Positions 20,915-32,255 of a stretch of DNA of 64,000 bases are shown here, one piece after another (the first letter of the stretch is position 1; each line of letters starts with the position of its first letter). The stretch covers positions 2,046,001 to 2,110,000 of the forward strand of contig NW_026570225.1 in the NCBI RefSeq assembly GCF_019649055.1. The letters are read 5' to 3'. The DNA comes from Paramacrobiotus metropolitanus. Lineage: Eukaryota > Tardigrada > Eutardigrada > Parachela > Macrobiotidae. A program made the translations under genes and the position numbers. Below the pieces are notes generated by a model that worked only from the letters and a program-made list of their open reading frames with translations, made no database searches and was not told where the DNA came from.

Positions 20915-21591
20915 TCGTTAAATGTTGCGTTCATTATTCTCATTATTATTATTGTTATTAATAATATTATTGTTTTGTTTTCCTAACAGTCTAGTTTTTT
21001 CTATTTTAGGTCAGAAGGTTTTGGTACGCAAAGCTGAGCTCTGTGGATTCGGTGAAGAAGAAATCAAAAAAGTAATCAAGAAAGCAAAATCACGTTTCTA
21101 CTTCTACGAAGAGTTGGAGGAAGCGCTGGATTTGTATGACGATGTCGACATACAGCAACTCAATTCGCAAAAGGCCGCTCTGCCACCACTGTCGGACATG
21201 CCCGTTGAAAATGAAGCTAAGATAGGCGCCGTGGACCATTTGAGATGCAAAAGTAAGCATTTGGTTATGTGCTCCCAATGCGCTTAGACCTCCGTGACCA
21301 AAGGATCTACGTGCCCCTACTGCCGACAGCCTACGACGGTCTGACATCAGTCTATTTAACTTGACCGGCTAAAACCATTCCCAGCTTTCTTTTGGTCCGC
21401 AAAGTGTCCGAGTGTCGAAGATAGCCCTGCAATTAATTGCTTCATAATCCCCGCGAATCTGCATAAATGATTTCATTTTGTTAGCTTCTACGATTGATGA
21501 TTTTCGCAACAGTTGTTAGCTGCTACGGTTTTTTGCATCAGTTAGGGCACTGTGTATAAAATGTCTTGCATTCGGTAATTTTTTTTCAACT

Positions 21592-22143
21592 ATGGATGAC
21601 CTTATTGCTGATCTTGCTGGTGCTATTGATCACGATATTCCTACTTATACAAATCTGGAAACGATGTCGATGTTTAGTAGTTATTGTAATGGCTCTGGCC
21701 GCGGTGACGGTATCGCCGGTAGCAACAGCAATAAAGTTAACACCGGTTTCGCCAACATTTCTTCTGCCACTGATCTGTTATATACCGATGAACAAATGTC
21801 CAGTGCCCTAAGGGAGATCTTTACGGACCTTCCTGACTCCAAAGACACGACTGCTACTGCTGTTGTTTCTGCCACTCACACTCCTTGCCATTCTACTCTG
21901 CATTCGGGTGACGTTCTTCAAACCATACTATATTAATTTTGTTATCAAATTCATGACTGCTTTTATCAAACACAATTTTTCAATGATGAAAGAAAAGTGA
22001 TATTCATTTAATACATTAAATTTATAGGGCCACCCAAAACCGTTGCAGTTGCTGAGCATTGTACAATAAATCCGTTCAGCCCGGAGTCACCACCTCCGAT
22101 GTCATACGTTTACATGGGAAATATTGCTGCTGCGACTGTCTAA
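21592..22143 (+). CDS. putative spliced protein of unknown function
   Basis: ATG 21592 opens an acidic, Ser/Thr-rich frame (MDDLIADLAGAIDHD at the start). A gtgacg donor after 21907 and a TTTATAG acceptor before 22028 join in phase 1 to a second exon (AVAEHCTINPFSPESPPP region) ending at TAA 22141. This gives about 143 residues. Further acceptor-like sites at about 22187 and 22315 suggest more exons, possibly linking it to the gene that follows. No family recognised. Confidence 0.4.
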
Positions 22144-22374
22144 CTTCTTTATATTGTTGATTTCAATTATTTTATTTTTTATTCCAGATCCAATTACCCA
22201 ACGACGCATTTCACATTGTGGTGAGCTAATATGCTGCTGTTGTGAATAAATAAATCATTGTTTTTACTTAAATAATCGCACCGCTGTCACATCACATTAT
22301 CTCTATATGTTTCAGCGGGTGACATCCTTATGCGTTGCACTCTGCTCAACGGAAATGTTCGTGATCCTTTACAG

Positions 22375-23736
22375 ATCAGCAAGCCCCTCTGAATGTTATT
22401 TCGATTTTAGTCAAGACCAATAAAAAATTTTCCATCACTGATTATTCAGCTTTCAGTGCAAATGGTGGGTACACGCTGCGGATCGAACCGTTCGACGAAT
22501 GGAATAACCTTTATCTCGTACTCTCTGCTCCAGCATTACCGTTTCCTATGGACCTACCCGGGGCAAATGCTATCCTACAACTGCACGCTGCACCAGATGC
22601 TTATGGATTTTTGCTTTACACCATGTTAGCACCACCATTCAACGCTACGGAATCAGTGCAGTATCAGCCACAAGCAGATGTACAACTACCGCCGCCGCCG
22701 CCGCCCCCGACGCCCCTGCCTTCGTTCCAAACTCTACTATCGTTTTCGTCATCATCAGCAGCAGCAGCATCAACAGGGTCTGCATTGCCCGCGTTTTTCA
22801 ATAATTCAGCAGCCGAGCAAGCCTTTGCTATGCCCGAGCAAATACTTCCACCACCATTACCATCGGCACAAGAGCCTACTTCAAGCTGTTCTTATGCATT
22901 TGAAATTCCGCAACAGTTCTTGCCAGCTACTCCGCTAACGAGCCGCCAACCATCGTCCGAGCCATCAACCCCACCACTACCAAGAAAACCGCTTACTCGC
23001 ACAGCCGCCAAGTCCATAAAGATTAAATGCAAGATTTCTGGTAAGAAGTGGTAGCGATAATAGCGATAGCAATAGTAAATGTTTGCTGTTCTCCTGATAA
23101 GTCGGTTTTAACAACAAAAACAACTTTGCAGCCAATAAGCGGGAGCGTTCACAAGCTTATGTGACACTGAAAAGAGATCTAAAATCATTCAACTTTGAGT
23201 TCAGGGATGAAAGAGCGGCTGGCAGAAAAACTAAAGCAGAGCGCCGGCTGCCATTCCTGAAGACTGGGTACAGTTATGCATACCGTGGAACCGATTCGAA
23301 AACTGGATTCTGCTTCTACCTTTTGAGAAAGAACGGTTACATCATGCTTGCCATTAAAGTCGCTCGCTGGAAAGCAGATGGCCACCACGAAGTTACGATG
23401 ACAGTGACACAAGCGCGCGGACTGGCCACTTGGTTGAATTCTGCAGATTTTGTTCAGGCGCGTACACATGCCACATTATGTTTGAACAAGAGTCAAGAGC
23501 CGCAAGTCGAACAGATACCATGGTTTCAAGTGGGTGGAGCCATCAAAGTGGCATGCTTTCAACGAGCAAAAACTCATTCCTCCAAGCCAACTTTTCTCCG
23601 AATATATAACACGGCAAACGAGAACTGTGCTGAAATTAGTTTTACAGACTTGGATATTTTGAGTTTTATCATTCAGGAAGAGCAGCTCGCTGTTATTTGC
23701 AATTTCTTACGCTTGCTTGATCACGTTAGTTTCTAG
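22375..23736 (+). CDS. large Pro-rich spliced protein, unknown
   Basis: Exon A (about 22375-23040) begins after CTTTACAG. It carries a beta-type region (GYTLRIEPFDEWNNLYLVLS), then a long Pro/Ser/Ala linker with a poly-Pro run at about 22690. A phase-1 gtaaga donor at 23041 and a TTTGCAG acceptor join it to exon B (23132-23736, TAG). Exon B is basic, then strand-rich (YIMLAIKVARW and IKVACF segments, each followed by a helix). The two blocks loosely recall PC4-like single-strand-binding folds, but that is a guess. The gene lies directly upstream of the polymerase. The 5' end is uncertain; a nearby reading frame at 22316-22387 may be part of it with a one-base shift. Confidence 0.5.
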
Positions 23737-23748
23737 TTAGAACATTCT

Positions 23749-26700
23749 ATGGCTAACTGTAACGCTAATGCCTCGACAGCTAATAATACTGCTACTGCTT
23801 TTTCTGGTGACTACGATGAAATTGATAATGACGCTGATGATGAGGATGATGACAATTTCTATGCTAAACTTTTTCATATCATTCCACCGCCTATTAACCA
23901 GTACTTTGTTCTTCGAAGAATACATGATTCATATAACCGAAAGTTTGCGATGACATTAAAAACGTTTGAGTGCAAAGTCAGTCGTCTGAATCAACTGTCA
24001 TTTGAGCTAATACCAATTGCAATATCAGCCATCTTAGATGCGGTACTACAAGACGTTCTGGAAGGAGTTGCTGACCATGAACGTGTAAGAATAAGGTTGA
24101 ACAGTCGTCATTTATTAATTCCAATACATACGCCTTTTATGCGCCGCGACCAGCTGACTGTGCAATTCTTGATGAAAGAAGTTATTCGCGTTCTTAACTC
24201 TAATCAGCAGTTTGTATTGGACGATTCTTTCGAGCTCTGGGTACAGCATTCTAATCCATCGGCCGGCATGTGCGAATATGAAGTGCCCCTGCCCCTGCGC
24301 AAAAATCTTTTTCAAATGAAAAGTGTAGTCCCAGTGCGTAATACCGACAGCATTTGCCTCGCACGGGCAATCGTCATTGCAAAAGCACTAGCAGACGGAG
24401 ATGACCAGTTGTACAAAAGACTTTACCACGTAAAACGCCAGTGTCACATCATGGACAAGACAACGCAGACGCTACTTGCTAAGCAGCTAATTGAAAAAGC
24501 AAAACTTCCTATTCGCCGCTACTCATTGGAAGACGTACACATATTCCAAGCCGCTCTGCCCAGCTACCAGATCGTTGTAACAAGCGTGGATCATTTAAAT
24601 TCTATAGTCCATGCCGGCGAATATCAGCAGAAAAAAATTCGCATCCTTCATCATAATAACCATTTCGATGTAATAAAAAGTTTATCGGCGTGGTATAAAC
24701 GATCCTACTGGTGTGATTATCGTAATGTCGGATACGATAAGCGATACCGCCATCGTTGCCAATATCGGTGTAAATTATGCCTTCGTTCCGATTGCGATAA
24801 GGATGCTGAGAAAATTTACTGCACAGATTGCCATCGATACTTCCTAGGACCAGACTGCTTCCAACATCATCAGATGGCCGGTTCTGCAGAAAATGGCTGT
24901 TCGATTTGCCAGACTTTTTTTGTATGTAACAGTTGTCATGCGTTTGTTTCACGCGTTAACCGTGAAAATGAACACGCTTGCGGAGAAGCGTTTTGCAATA
25001 CGTGCAAATCATTCATGGGTAGCGATCACGTGTGTTATATTAAACCACAGATTTTGAAACAGAAAGATTTGGAAAAGCATCAAAATGCTCAATTTCTTTA
25101 TTTTGATTTTGAGACTTATCCTGATCCTGTCTCGGGTAATTTTGTTCCAAATCTGGCGGTCGTGCAGAATGACAACGGCCATGAATGGATTTTTTCCTCG
25201 GACTTGTCAGAGCTCGGTAAGGACATTACGGACGAGTTTTGTGAGTTCCTATTCAGTGGCCAACATGAGCATAAGTTCGTGCTAGCGCACAACCTCCGTG
25301 CCTTCGACGGTTTTTTTATTTTAAAATGGCTTGTGCGTAACGGTATAATACCCAAGCTGATACTCAATGGCACCAAAATAATGCAAATGGATGTAGCGGA
25401 TTACGGCCTTAAGTTCCGCGACACATTAAACTATAACCCACAGTCTCTTGATTCATGGGCACGCGCTTTCGGTGCAGCAGAACAGAAGGGCAAATTCCCA
25501 CATAGCGTAAACAAGCCGTAAAATTTTGGAAAAGTTATTGCATATCCTAATCGGATAGAGTTTGGATACACCCTGATGACAAAAGCCAAAGGAAGCATTT
25601 CCTGAAAACCTTCTACAGAAAAGATCGCAAAAAGAGGAAAGGAAAATATGATGTGAATAGAGAGCTAATTTCGTACTGCCAACAGGACGTAAATACGCTG
25701 CGCGTATGCGCACAAGAATTCCGGAAGCTTTTCTTGGACATTTCAGGTGGACTTTGTCCTTACTCTTCAGCATTAACAATTGCAGGCATATGCCACTACC
25801 TTTGGCGCGCTACAATCTTACAGCCTGATTTAATTCCCATTGTAAAAGCACCGTTTCAACGCACACAGTCAGATAAATGTGCTAAATGGTTAAGCTATAT
25901 TGAGTCGACACAGAACATCATGTTGACCAGAGAAATGAAAATTGAAAAATATTACGTTGATGGTTGTGACAAAGAAAACGCTGTCATATACGAGTTTTAT
26001 GGGGACTTCTGGCATGGTAATCCTGAAACAACGAAGGCCGGATTTATAAATCCCGTGCTCAATCAGTCCATTTATCTTTTATTTAACATTTATACAACGC
26101 AACAAAAAAGCGCGAAACGGAATTGCAACAGCTTGGATTTACAATGTCTACTATATGGGAAAAAGAGTATGATACGTTAATAAAAGAAGATGAAGATTTC
26201 AAGGAGGATGTTAACTCGACTACACTAATACCACCACTTCATCCACGAGATGCTTTATACGGTGGAAGCGTTAATGGTACCAAAGTTTTTCACGAATGTT
26301 CAGCTGGAGAAAAATCAGGTAAAATTGTTTATTATATTCTTTTGCAATGACGTTTTTTATTATTATTATTATTATTATTATATGCCCGCTTTACAACAGG
26401 TTTGCGGATGTTATCTCTGAATATCCCTATCTCTGAATATCCCTATGTCAATTCCAAAAAGCGGTATCCTGTGGGCCCCCACCGCCGCATTATTTGCAAC
26501 TTTGACGATGACCTTACAAATTACTTTGGCCTAATGCAGGTAACCATACTGCCGCCTGAGCGCCTGTGGCTTCCTGTACTGCCATATCGTACAAAGAAGC
26601 TAACGTTTCCGCTGTTTCGGATCTGTGCGGAAAACCGATCACCGGCGACTTGCCGGCACAGCAACACTGAAAGGGCGTTAACGGGCGTTTGGTGTTCCAA

Positions 26701-27850
26701 TGAAATAATGAAAGCCATTGAAGTCGGCTACAAAATTGTCAAAGTGCACGAAATATGGCACTTTGCCGAAGCTCGGGATGGTTTATTCAGCGATTACATT
26801 AAACAATTTTTAAAACTTAAAGCTGAGTCAAGTGGATGGCCAAAAGATCTCCAAACAGAAGATCAAAAACGAGCTTACATTGAAGAATACTTCCAGAAAA
26901 AAGGAATACGCATTGACTATGATAAAGTGTGCTATAACCCGGGACTACGCTCACTGGCCAAATTATGCTTGAACAGGTAGTGTAAGGCTTTATTTTAATA
27001 AGCTATACCACTTCTACACAAATTCTGAGCAAACTTTGATTTCATTTTAATTTAGCTTTTGGGGCCGGCTAGGAATGCGTGAGTGTCGATTATCCACAGT
27101 ATTTATTTCCGACTTGAAACAATTTTATGAAATTCTTCTGGATTCCTCTTGGTATTATGGTATTATTGTAGTATTATTGTCGTCGTCCAGCTTACTTACA
27201 AGCCTCAGCAAAACTTCGTGCAGGTAAATCCCAGAACCAATGTTATATTAGCTGCGCAAGTTATACCCTTTGTTTAAAATTGCACTGACACTGATTGCTG
27301 ATTTGCATTCTTTATTTCTTAGATTCACGACTGCGCATGCACGTCTGCACTTGTACAAATATATGGAAATGGTGGGGGATAAACTAATTTACTTTGACAC
27401 GGATTCGTTAATGTGGCTATCGAATGATGGAGACCAAAAAATCCCACGGGGAATTATCTCGGGGATTTAACAAGTGAACTTGCTCCCAACGAGCATATTA
27501 CTCAGATCGCGGTATGTGCCCCCAAGTCTTACGCATATAAAACTAATACGGGCCGGGAAATCTGTAAAGTTAAAGGTTTCACCGTAAACCCGAAAACAAA
27601 AAAGACATTAAACTTGGAGACATTCGCCGGCTTGTGGACACGTCCTGGGCCACAGGTTTATCAAGTCCGCATGCCATTTACCATAAGAAGAAACAAACGA
27701 ACCTTGGAAATTGATTCCGCGGAGGTGCGCAAGCGCTTCAGAATTACTTACGATAAACGCAGAGTTCTGGCCGATTATACTACACTTCCGTTTGGATACG
27801 TGGACCAGGACGATGCCACTTCGGACACTGCGGACTTGTTTACTGTTTGA
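23749..27850 (+). pseudogene. protein-primed family B DNA polymerase, multiply broken
   Basis: The frame opens at ATG 23749. In order: an acidic head; a long N-terminal domain; Cys/His pairs (24770-25040); exonuclease motifs FDFETY (25105), AHNLRAFDGF and YCQQDV (25677); the palm motif A region (26402-26450); LNSFWGRLG; and the catalytic DTDS (about 27396). Three introns are visible: 26319-26399 (ATT microsatellite), 26977-27055 and 27256-27322, the last a GC-AG intron with donor GCAAGT. Lesions: frame changes near 25521-25545, 26105-26130 and 27465, a 16-bp tandem duplication at 26413-26444, and a shift within a TATT-rich stretch at 27155-27185. The enzyme copies the element from a terminal protein; this copy cannot. 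Confidence 0.95.
26357..26381. repeat. (ATT)n microsatellite in polymerase intron
   Basis: About eight ATT units between the gtaaaa donor (26319) and the CAACAG acceptor (26399). Confidence 0.9.
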
Positions 27851-27983
27851 TTTTGATGTTGCCTCGAAGCAGCAACTGTTATTGGCAGAATAATGTCAGC
27901 CATGATCACAGTTGCCACTAACAATATGATGCACAGCAAGCCAAGTGCTTTTAGCACTGGATTCCGTTTCTTCTCATCCATTT
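27843..27983 (-). CDS. possible small membrane protein, minus strand
   Basis: From ATG 27983 on the minus strand a short frame encodes a Lys/Arg-rich start (MDEKKRNPVLKAL) followed by a hydrophobic stretch (LGLLCIILLVATVIMADIILP) long enough to cross a membrane, and a polar tail. The frame stays open to about 27775, overlapping the polymerase 3' end on the other strand. Upstream the frame is open to 28062. There is no family assignment; chance is possible because the stretch is short. Confidence 0.3.
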
Positions 27984-28790
27984 TGTTAAATAAATTTTCT
28001 ACGCGCTTTTCTATCTTAAATACTGTTGTTGCTTGGAAATAAATCGTGATCTTTGGATTCATTCCGTCATCGTTTTTGGAAAACGTAAGTGCACAAACAA
28101 TGTAGACAATTGCCAGATATTTATCACGTAAATGTATTTAAGGATTCAAAGAAATGCTTTAATTTAATTCAGACAAAATATTCTTTTTTTGCTTGAAAAT
28201 TAATTTTTGGTTGATGAAAGGGCTTTACGAAAAATTTAAGCAAATTTGTTTTTCCGAAATTATTTATTGTTTTTGAGAACAATCGGGCAAAGTAAAAGCA
28301 GTTGTTTTTCGAGACATATATAGACAAAAGCAGTTGGACGATTAAATCAAAACGTGATCCGCCGTTGTTTTGCATGGCTTGAAAGCCCACGTATAGCCTG
28401 CTCAGAGCTGATTAAAACAGTACTTCGTAAGAGCATACAGAAACAAGCGGCCAAAATTGATGTGCTTACAGCTTCCTGCATGTTTCTGATCAAAACAGTG
28501 GTTGCCATAATGTGAGCGACGCAATAGACTGTCGGACGGTTTATGACTAACAACATTCGAATTAATTTTTTAGAAAACAGAATCTTTGCAAAGAACTAAT
28601 TTGATAAAATTTAGCTAGCAAAATTTATTATTACGAAACAGATACTGCATAATAATTTATTTTTATGAATTCAAAAAACTGTTAGCCGCAATTAGCCAAA
28701 TTCTCTCAAATATTCGTAGATAATTTAATTAATATTCGATTAGGTTGTTAAAACATAATGAATAAATTAAAAATTATAAGTGAAGCTTAC

Positions 28791-29294
28791 CCGCGCTTAG
28801 GCTGCGCTGCTGCTCTTTTACGGACATGTTGTGACTTTGAAGAACCGTGATCAGAATGGTAGACGAACCCTGGGTCGTTGAACTGGCAAAATAAGGTTCC
28901 CCGGTGCTTCTTCTTATGTGTTTCTGCAATCAGTATAGGACTATTTGGTTAGTTCGGTTGCAAAACAATTAACTTGATTATTTGTAGTGAAAAAGAGGCA
29001 GTTGGTTTGAATACAAGAAGTTACCGGCAGTTCAGTGGCTTTTAGTGATGTATGTATAGTATGTTCAGCGGCTTTTAGTGATGTATGTATAGTAGTGAGA
29101 CTGACGTGTATACGGTGCGCAGTTCCTACAGAAGAAATATAATATACATGTGCATATACATAACGGATTTATTCTATAAAATCATTTCCAGTACGCACTA
29201 AATATGATTTTTTAAATTAGACAGACTTACCGGCAATCAAACAGTGTGCTGACAGTTGTACAATTCGACAGTTGGCTTTAAAAGACAAGAGCAT
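28791..29294 (-). CDS. 5' part of a possible spliced Polinton gene, minus strand
   Basis: Exon 1 would be 29294-29231 (ATG to a gtaagt donor). Exon 2 would be 28923-28791, between a TGATTGCAG acceptor and a gtaagc donor. The junction is phase 1 and keeps a frame with Cys/His residues followed by a Lys-rich end (RKRAAAQPKR). The next exon was not found. Canonical sites at all three edges support it; the short length and lack of homology keep confidence low. Confidence 0.35.
29031..29094. repeat. 33-bp tandem duplication
   Basis: TTCAGTGGCTTTTAGTGATG (29031) recurs at 29064 with one change (TTCAGCGG), giving two copies in the Polinton's right subterminal region. Confidence 0.85.
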
Positions 29295-29299
29295 GTAGT

Positions 29300-30066
29300 T
29301 ATCGCATATGATGTGTATCTGCAGCCTGTAATCCAAGCATTAATTAATTATACCAATAGCAATCAGGTACATATCGTACAACCAATTAACAAATATCGTG
29401 CCCATTTAGATAACCTGTTGTTTGTAATAATTAACTTACTTTCAGTCGGGATACAGCAGCATTGATGAATAGCAATCCATTGTCATTTATAAATCAGCGA
29501 ACCATTCGCAGTATGCAGCGTAATGTATGTAGCGTGTACAGTGTTAATATCTCAGTGCTACATGTCAGAGAACCAGTAAATTATGGTGTCCGTTAAAGAA
29601 CCATTCAAGAGCCACCATGCCTTTCAGGAATGCACACAATGCATGCTTTCAAAATGAAAAGGAGCGTCAGAAGACGATGAGTTTGTGTTATTAGTTTATT
29701 CGATCAGTGTCAGCCAGCATGCTTGGGCATATTTCTGAAAACTGTCTGTGCACTCTCACAGACGCTGTAATTAGTAATTGGTGCGTGTTGGTCCATCGTA
29801 GTTTGTTTTTGTGACAGTTGATGCAATATTGTCAATAAGTCATACGAGCTATAATTTCCTATATCTATTGTTTGAACGGATTACATCGGGATTATAAGCG
29901 ATTTTAGGTAAGTAACCAACGTATTTATGCATAATGAGATAATTATTCTAATTAAAAATTAAATGTGTGAATCGCATTTATTTTTGTAGTTACAATTAAT
30001 CGTTGCACCGTTAAACTGTGAGCTGACAAGCTGTAACAGAGAAATACAGTTACACTATAGCAGCGG
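29300..30066. other. right subterminal Polinton region, no gene seen
   Basis: AT-rich with no supported exon. It separates the minus-strand exons at 28791-29294 from the right terminal inverted repeat. Confidence 0.5.
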
Positions 30067-30193
30067 GTGCAGTTTAGTCTTGGAGTGTTCCCTTGTACCC
30101 GCTAACTGCAGTCATCCCTTGGAGTTCCCCGCTGGACGTCCAGACTGTAGTGGACAACTGCAGTCGGCGCTCAGCGGGGAGCTATTTACTACT
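30067..30193 (-). repeat. Polinton right terminal inverted repeat
   Basis: Reverse complement of 10614-10741 with only a few differences. It ends ...ATTTACTACT directly before the CATAAT duplication. Confidence 0.95.
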
Positions 30194-30199
30194 CATAAT
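30194..30199. repeat. right target-site duplication CATAAT
   Basis: Second copy of the hexamer found at 10608-10613. It sits in the same codon phase of the interrupted DIRS frame as the left copy. Confidence 0.95.
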
Positions 30200-32067
30200 A
30201 GCCTTTCTGTAGAATCCGATCTTCAGTCTCGTTGTGCCTTGACAAAGCACATTAGCAGCTGGCAGAAGGAATTACAAGCTATTGATTCGCCCGATACCGA
30301 TTTTATATTAAAGGGCTTAGCGCATGGCTTTAAGATAGTTAATGATATTGACAATGTCCCATCAGCAGATTGTCGAAATTATTCTTCGACTTTGAGTGAG
30401 ACTGCCAAGCCGATGCTGGACAAACTGTTCAGAGCAGAGCTTGATAGTGGGAAAATAGCTCGTCAATTAATCAAACCCCAACGCATTAACGGAATTCGAG
30501 CTGTACCGGAAAAAGGCGAAAATAGCCTTCGTCCAATCACGGACTGTAGCCGCCGTGTCGACAACTCTTTAAATAATTATGTTGTGGCTGAATGCTTTAC
30601 TTTCGATACCGTCGATAAAGCTGTATCGCTTAGTCATAGTAATTGCTATTTTGCAATTATTGACATCCGTGCAGCCTACCGTTCGGTGCCGGTTTTCCCA
30701 GCGCATCGCCAGTTACAAGGCTTTCGCTGGCAATTTCCGAACGAAGCTGAGCATTTCTACATTGATAATTTTTTATGCTTCGGCTTGGCTAATGCGCCTT
30801 ATATTTTTCAAAAAATTTCAGGTGCTAGAGCCGACTTTATGCGTCGTCGCGGGTATACTATAATAGTATAGATGATTTCCTGATAATTGCTCAAACTTAT
30901 GCCGCCTGTTTAGCCGCTCAAAACTGTCTCATTTCACTGCTAACCTCACTTGGTTTCAGTGTAAAATGGGAAAAAGTGATTGGGCCTTCGCAGCGGATTA
31001 AGTTTCTGGGAATCATCATAGATTCCGTTAAGTGCACACTAGAAATTCCAGCAGATAAGTTAGCCGAACTCTTAAAAGACGTGGACATGCATAGAATGTC
31101 AAAAGCGATATCAAAGAAAGATTTGCAAAAGCTTATCGGCAACATGTCGTACGTCTCGAAAGCAGTCTACAGTGCGAGAGTTTTTACAAAGTTGTTCATC
31201 GACGTTATGTTCAGTCTTAAGCAGCCGCACGATAAATTCTTAATCGATGACGTTGTTCGCGCAGAACTTTCTTGGTGGCATAAATTTTCAACAGTTCTCA
31301 ATGGATTGGTACCGTGTCCATTAGGTGTCCAATGGCCGGTCATGACGCTGTATACAGATGCGTCGTTTTCCGGTTTCGGAGCCGCTTTGCGCGACACTTA
31401 CTTTGCCGGCGCTTGGTTGCCGCTACAACCACCAGTTGGTTTCTCCAATAACTGATTACCGAGCCCACTCGTACACCCAGAATTGGTGAAAAATATCAAT
31501 TTTTTAGAGCTTATAGCTGCCTGTCTGCCACTCTTAATATTTGCACCGCACCTTACCGGTCATAAAGTCCTCGTCTTGTCTGACAATACTCAGACTGTGG
31601 CCTTTACTAACAACGGCGCATTACTCGCTGTTAAAGTTTTGAAAACTAATCGATTTCGCGAAGCGTGCACATCTGTGCCCATACCACAGTTGCGCCAAAT
31701 CAATCGATTATGTCCCGTCAGGGCTATACGAGACATGTTAGCTGAAAACAGTCCACCTCCCATGGCCGATGTGTTCAGCTTCCGCACTCGTTCAGGGATA
31801 AAACCCTTATCTTCTTCCAGGTTTAATGGATTACTCCGGGTTGTTCAACGGGCAGTAAACCTACCCATTCAGCGGATATCCACACACTCCTTTCGTCGTG
31901 ACGCAGCCACCTATGCAACAGCCCTACGTTTACCAGCAACAGTTCTGAAGGCTCAAGGGAACTGGCGCAGTACCTGCTTCGAGCGGTACATCCATCATGA
32001 CGTAGACATGCGCCTCACGTTTGCCAACGCCTTTGCCACTGCCATCCAAAATGTGCGGCACGCCTAA
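30194..32067 (+). pseudogene. DIRS reverse transcriptase, RNase H and tyrosine recombinase, broken
   Basis: The frame entering from the right CATAAT covers the RT fingers and palm: LRPITDCSRRVDNSL, then FAIIDIRAAYRSVPV with the first catalytic Asp. At about 30868 the frame shifts just before the second motif (SIDDFLIIA, the YxDD box). RT then runs into RNase H (TLYTDASFSGFG, FLELIAAC, VLSDNTQTV: the D, E, D residues). A TGA at 31453 interrupts it. Straight after the RNase H DNT motif (about 31620-31650) the sequence jumps to the C-terminal half of a tyrosine recombinase: LCPVRAI, STHSFRRDAATYA, GNWRSTCFERYIH, with the His-x-x-Arg and Tyr. The recombinase N-terminal half with the first Arg is deleted. 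Confidence 0.9.
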
Positions 32068-32152
32068 GAATCGCGATCCTTCCATGACCTTTTGGTCTCC
32101 CCATTGGTTTGTTTTATGTTTTTTGTTTTGTTTTGGTTTTTTGCGGTTTTTG

Positions 32153-32255
32153 GGGCTTCATTGGTTCGTGACCTTAACGATAGCATTGTTTCGATGTGTG
32201 ATTAAACTCCGAACAGTACAGTCGCCTTGTTGTTATGCGTAGCTGATGCAATAAT
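32153..32255 (+). repeat. B1 repeat of the DIRS element
   Basis: 103 bp starting GGGCTTCATTGGTTCG, repeated at 32435-32537 (B2) with two differences. It is fused directly to A2, as in the B1-A2 junction of circular PAT/Ngaro intermediates. Confidence 0.88.

Larger units (their letters stand above)
19933..21341 (+). pseudogene. inhibitor-of-apoptosis (IAP) gene: BIR-BIR-RING, RING decayed
   Basis: Three exons join in phase 1: about 19933-20416, 20675-20875, 21010-21341. BIR1 has KATFKHC, then GWYC..RCIHC with H-x6-C. BIR2 spans the first junction: AAAGFYNT, then CFYC-x16-H-x6-C, the exact BIR zinc spacing. The last exon has a helical linker and the second half of an IAP RING (SKHLVMCSQCA, then CPYCRQP). 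A TAG (21285-21287) splits that half, and the first RING Cys pair is missing (AKIG where CxxC is expected). IAPs block caspases and ubiquitinate targets through the RING; baculoviruses carry them. No in-frame ATG is seen before BIR1, so a 5' exon is missing from my model. Confidence 0.8.
10614..30193. mobile_element. Polinton/Maverick, 19,580 bp, degenerate
   Basis: The ends are inverted repeats starting AGTAGTAAATAGCTCC, flanked by a 6-bp CATAAT duplication. Inside are the diagnostic genes: protein-primed family B polymerase, rve integrase, A32-type packaging ATPase, adenovirus-type cysteine protease and capsid-gene remnants. Size and termini (5'-AG) match the superfamily. Polymerase, integrase, protease and capsid genes all carry lesions, so the copy cannot be autonomous. 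The terminal repeats still agree at all but a few positions. Extra cargo includes TBP-like and IAP-like genes and several spliced unknowns, which makes it unusual. Confidence 0.97.

Noticed and set aside
21254-21287. A 34-nt intron removing the IAP TAG codon
   Set aside because: Too short for a spliceosomal intron, and it would remove the clearly RING-like HLVMCSQCA residues.
27256-27322. Frameshift rather than intron in the polymerase before DTDS
   Set aside because: The GCAAGT...CTTAG edges restore the exact conserved protein with no residue lost, which a random indel would not do.
10614-30193. A free-living virus contig or bacterial contamination
   Set aside because: Both ends show target duplications inside another transposon and the genes have spliceosomal introns, so it is an integrated nuclear element.
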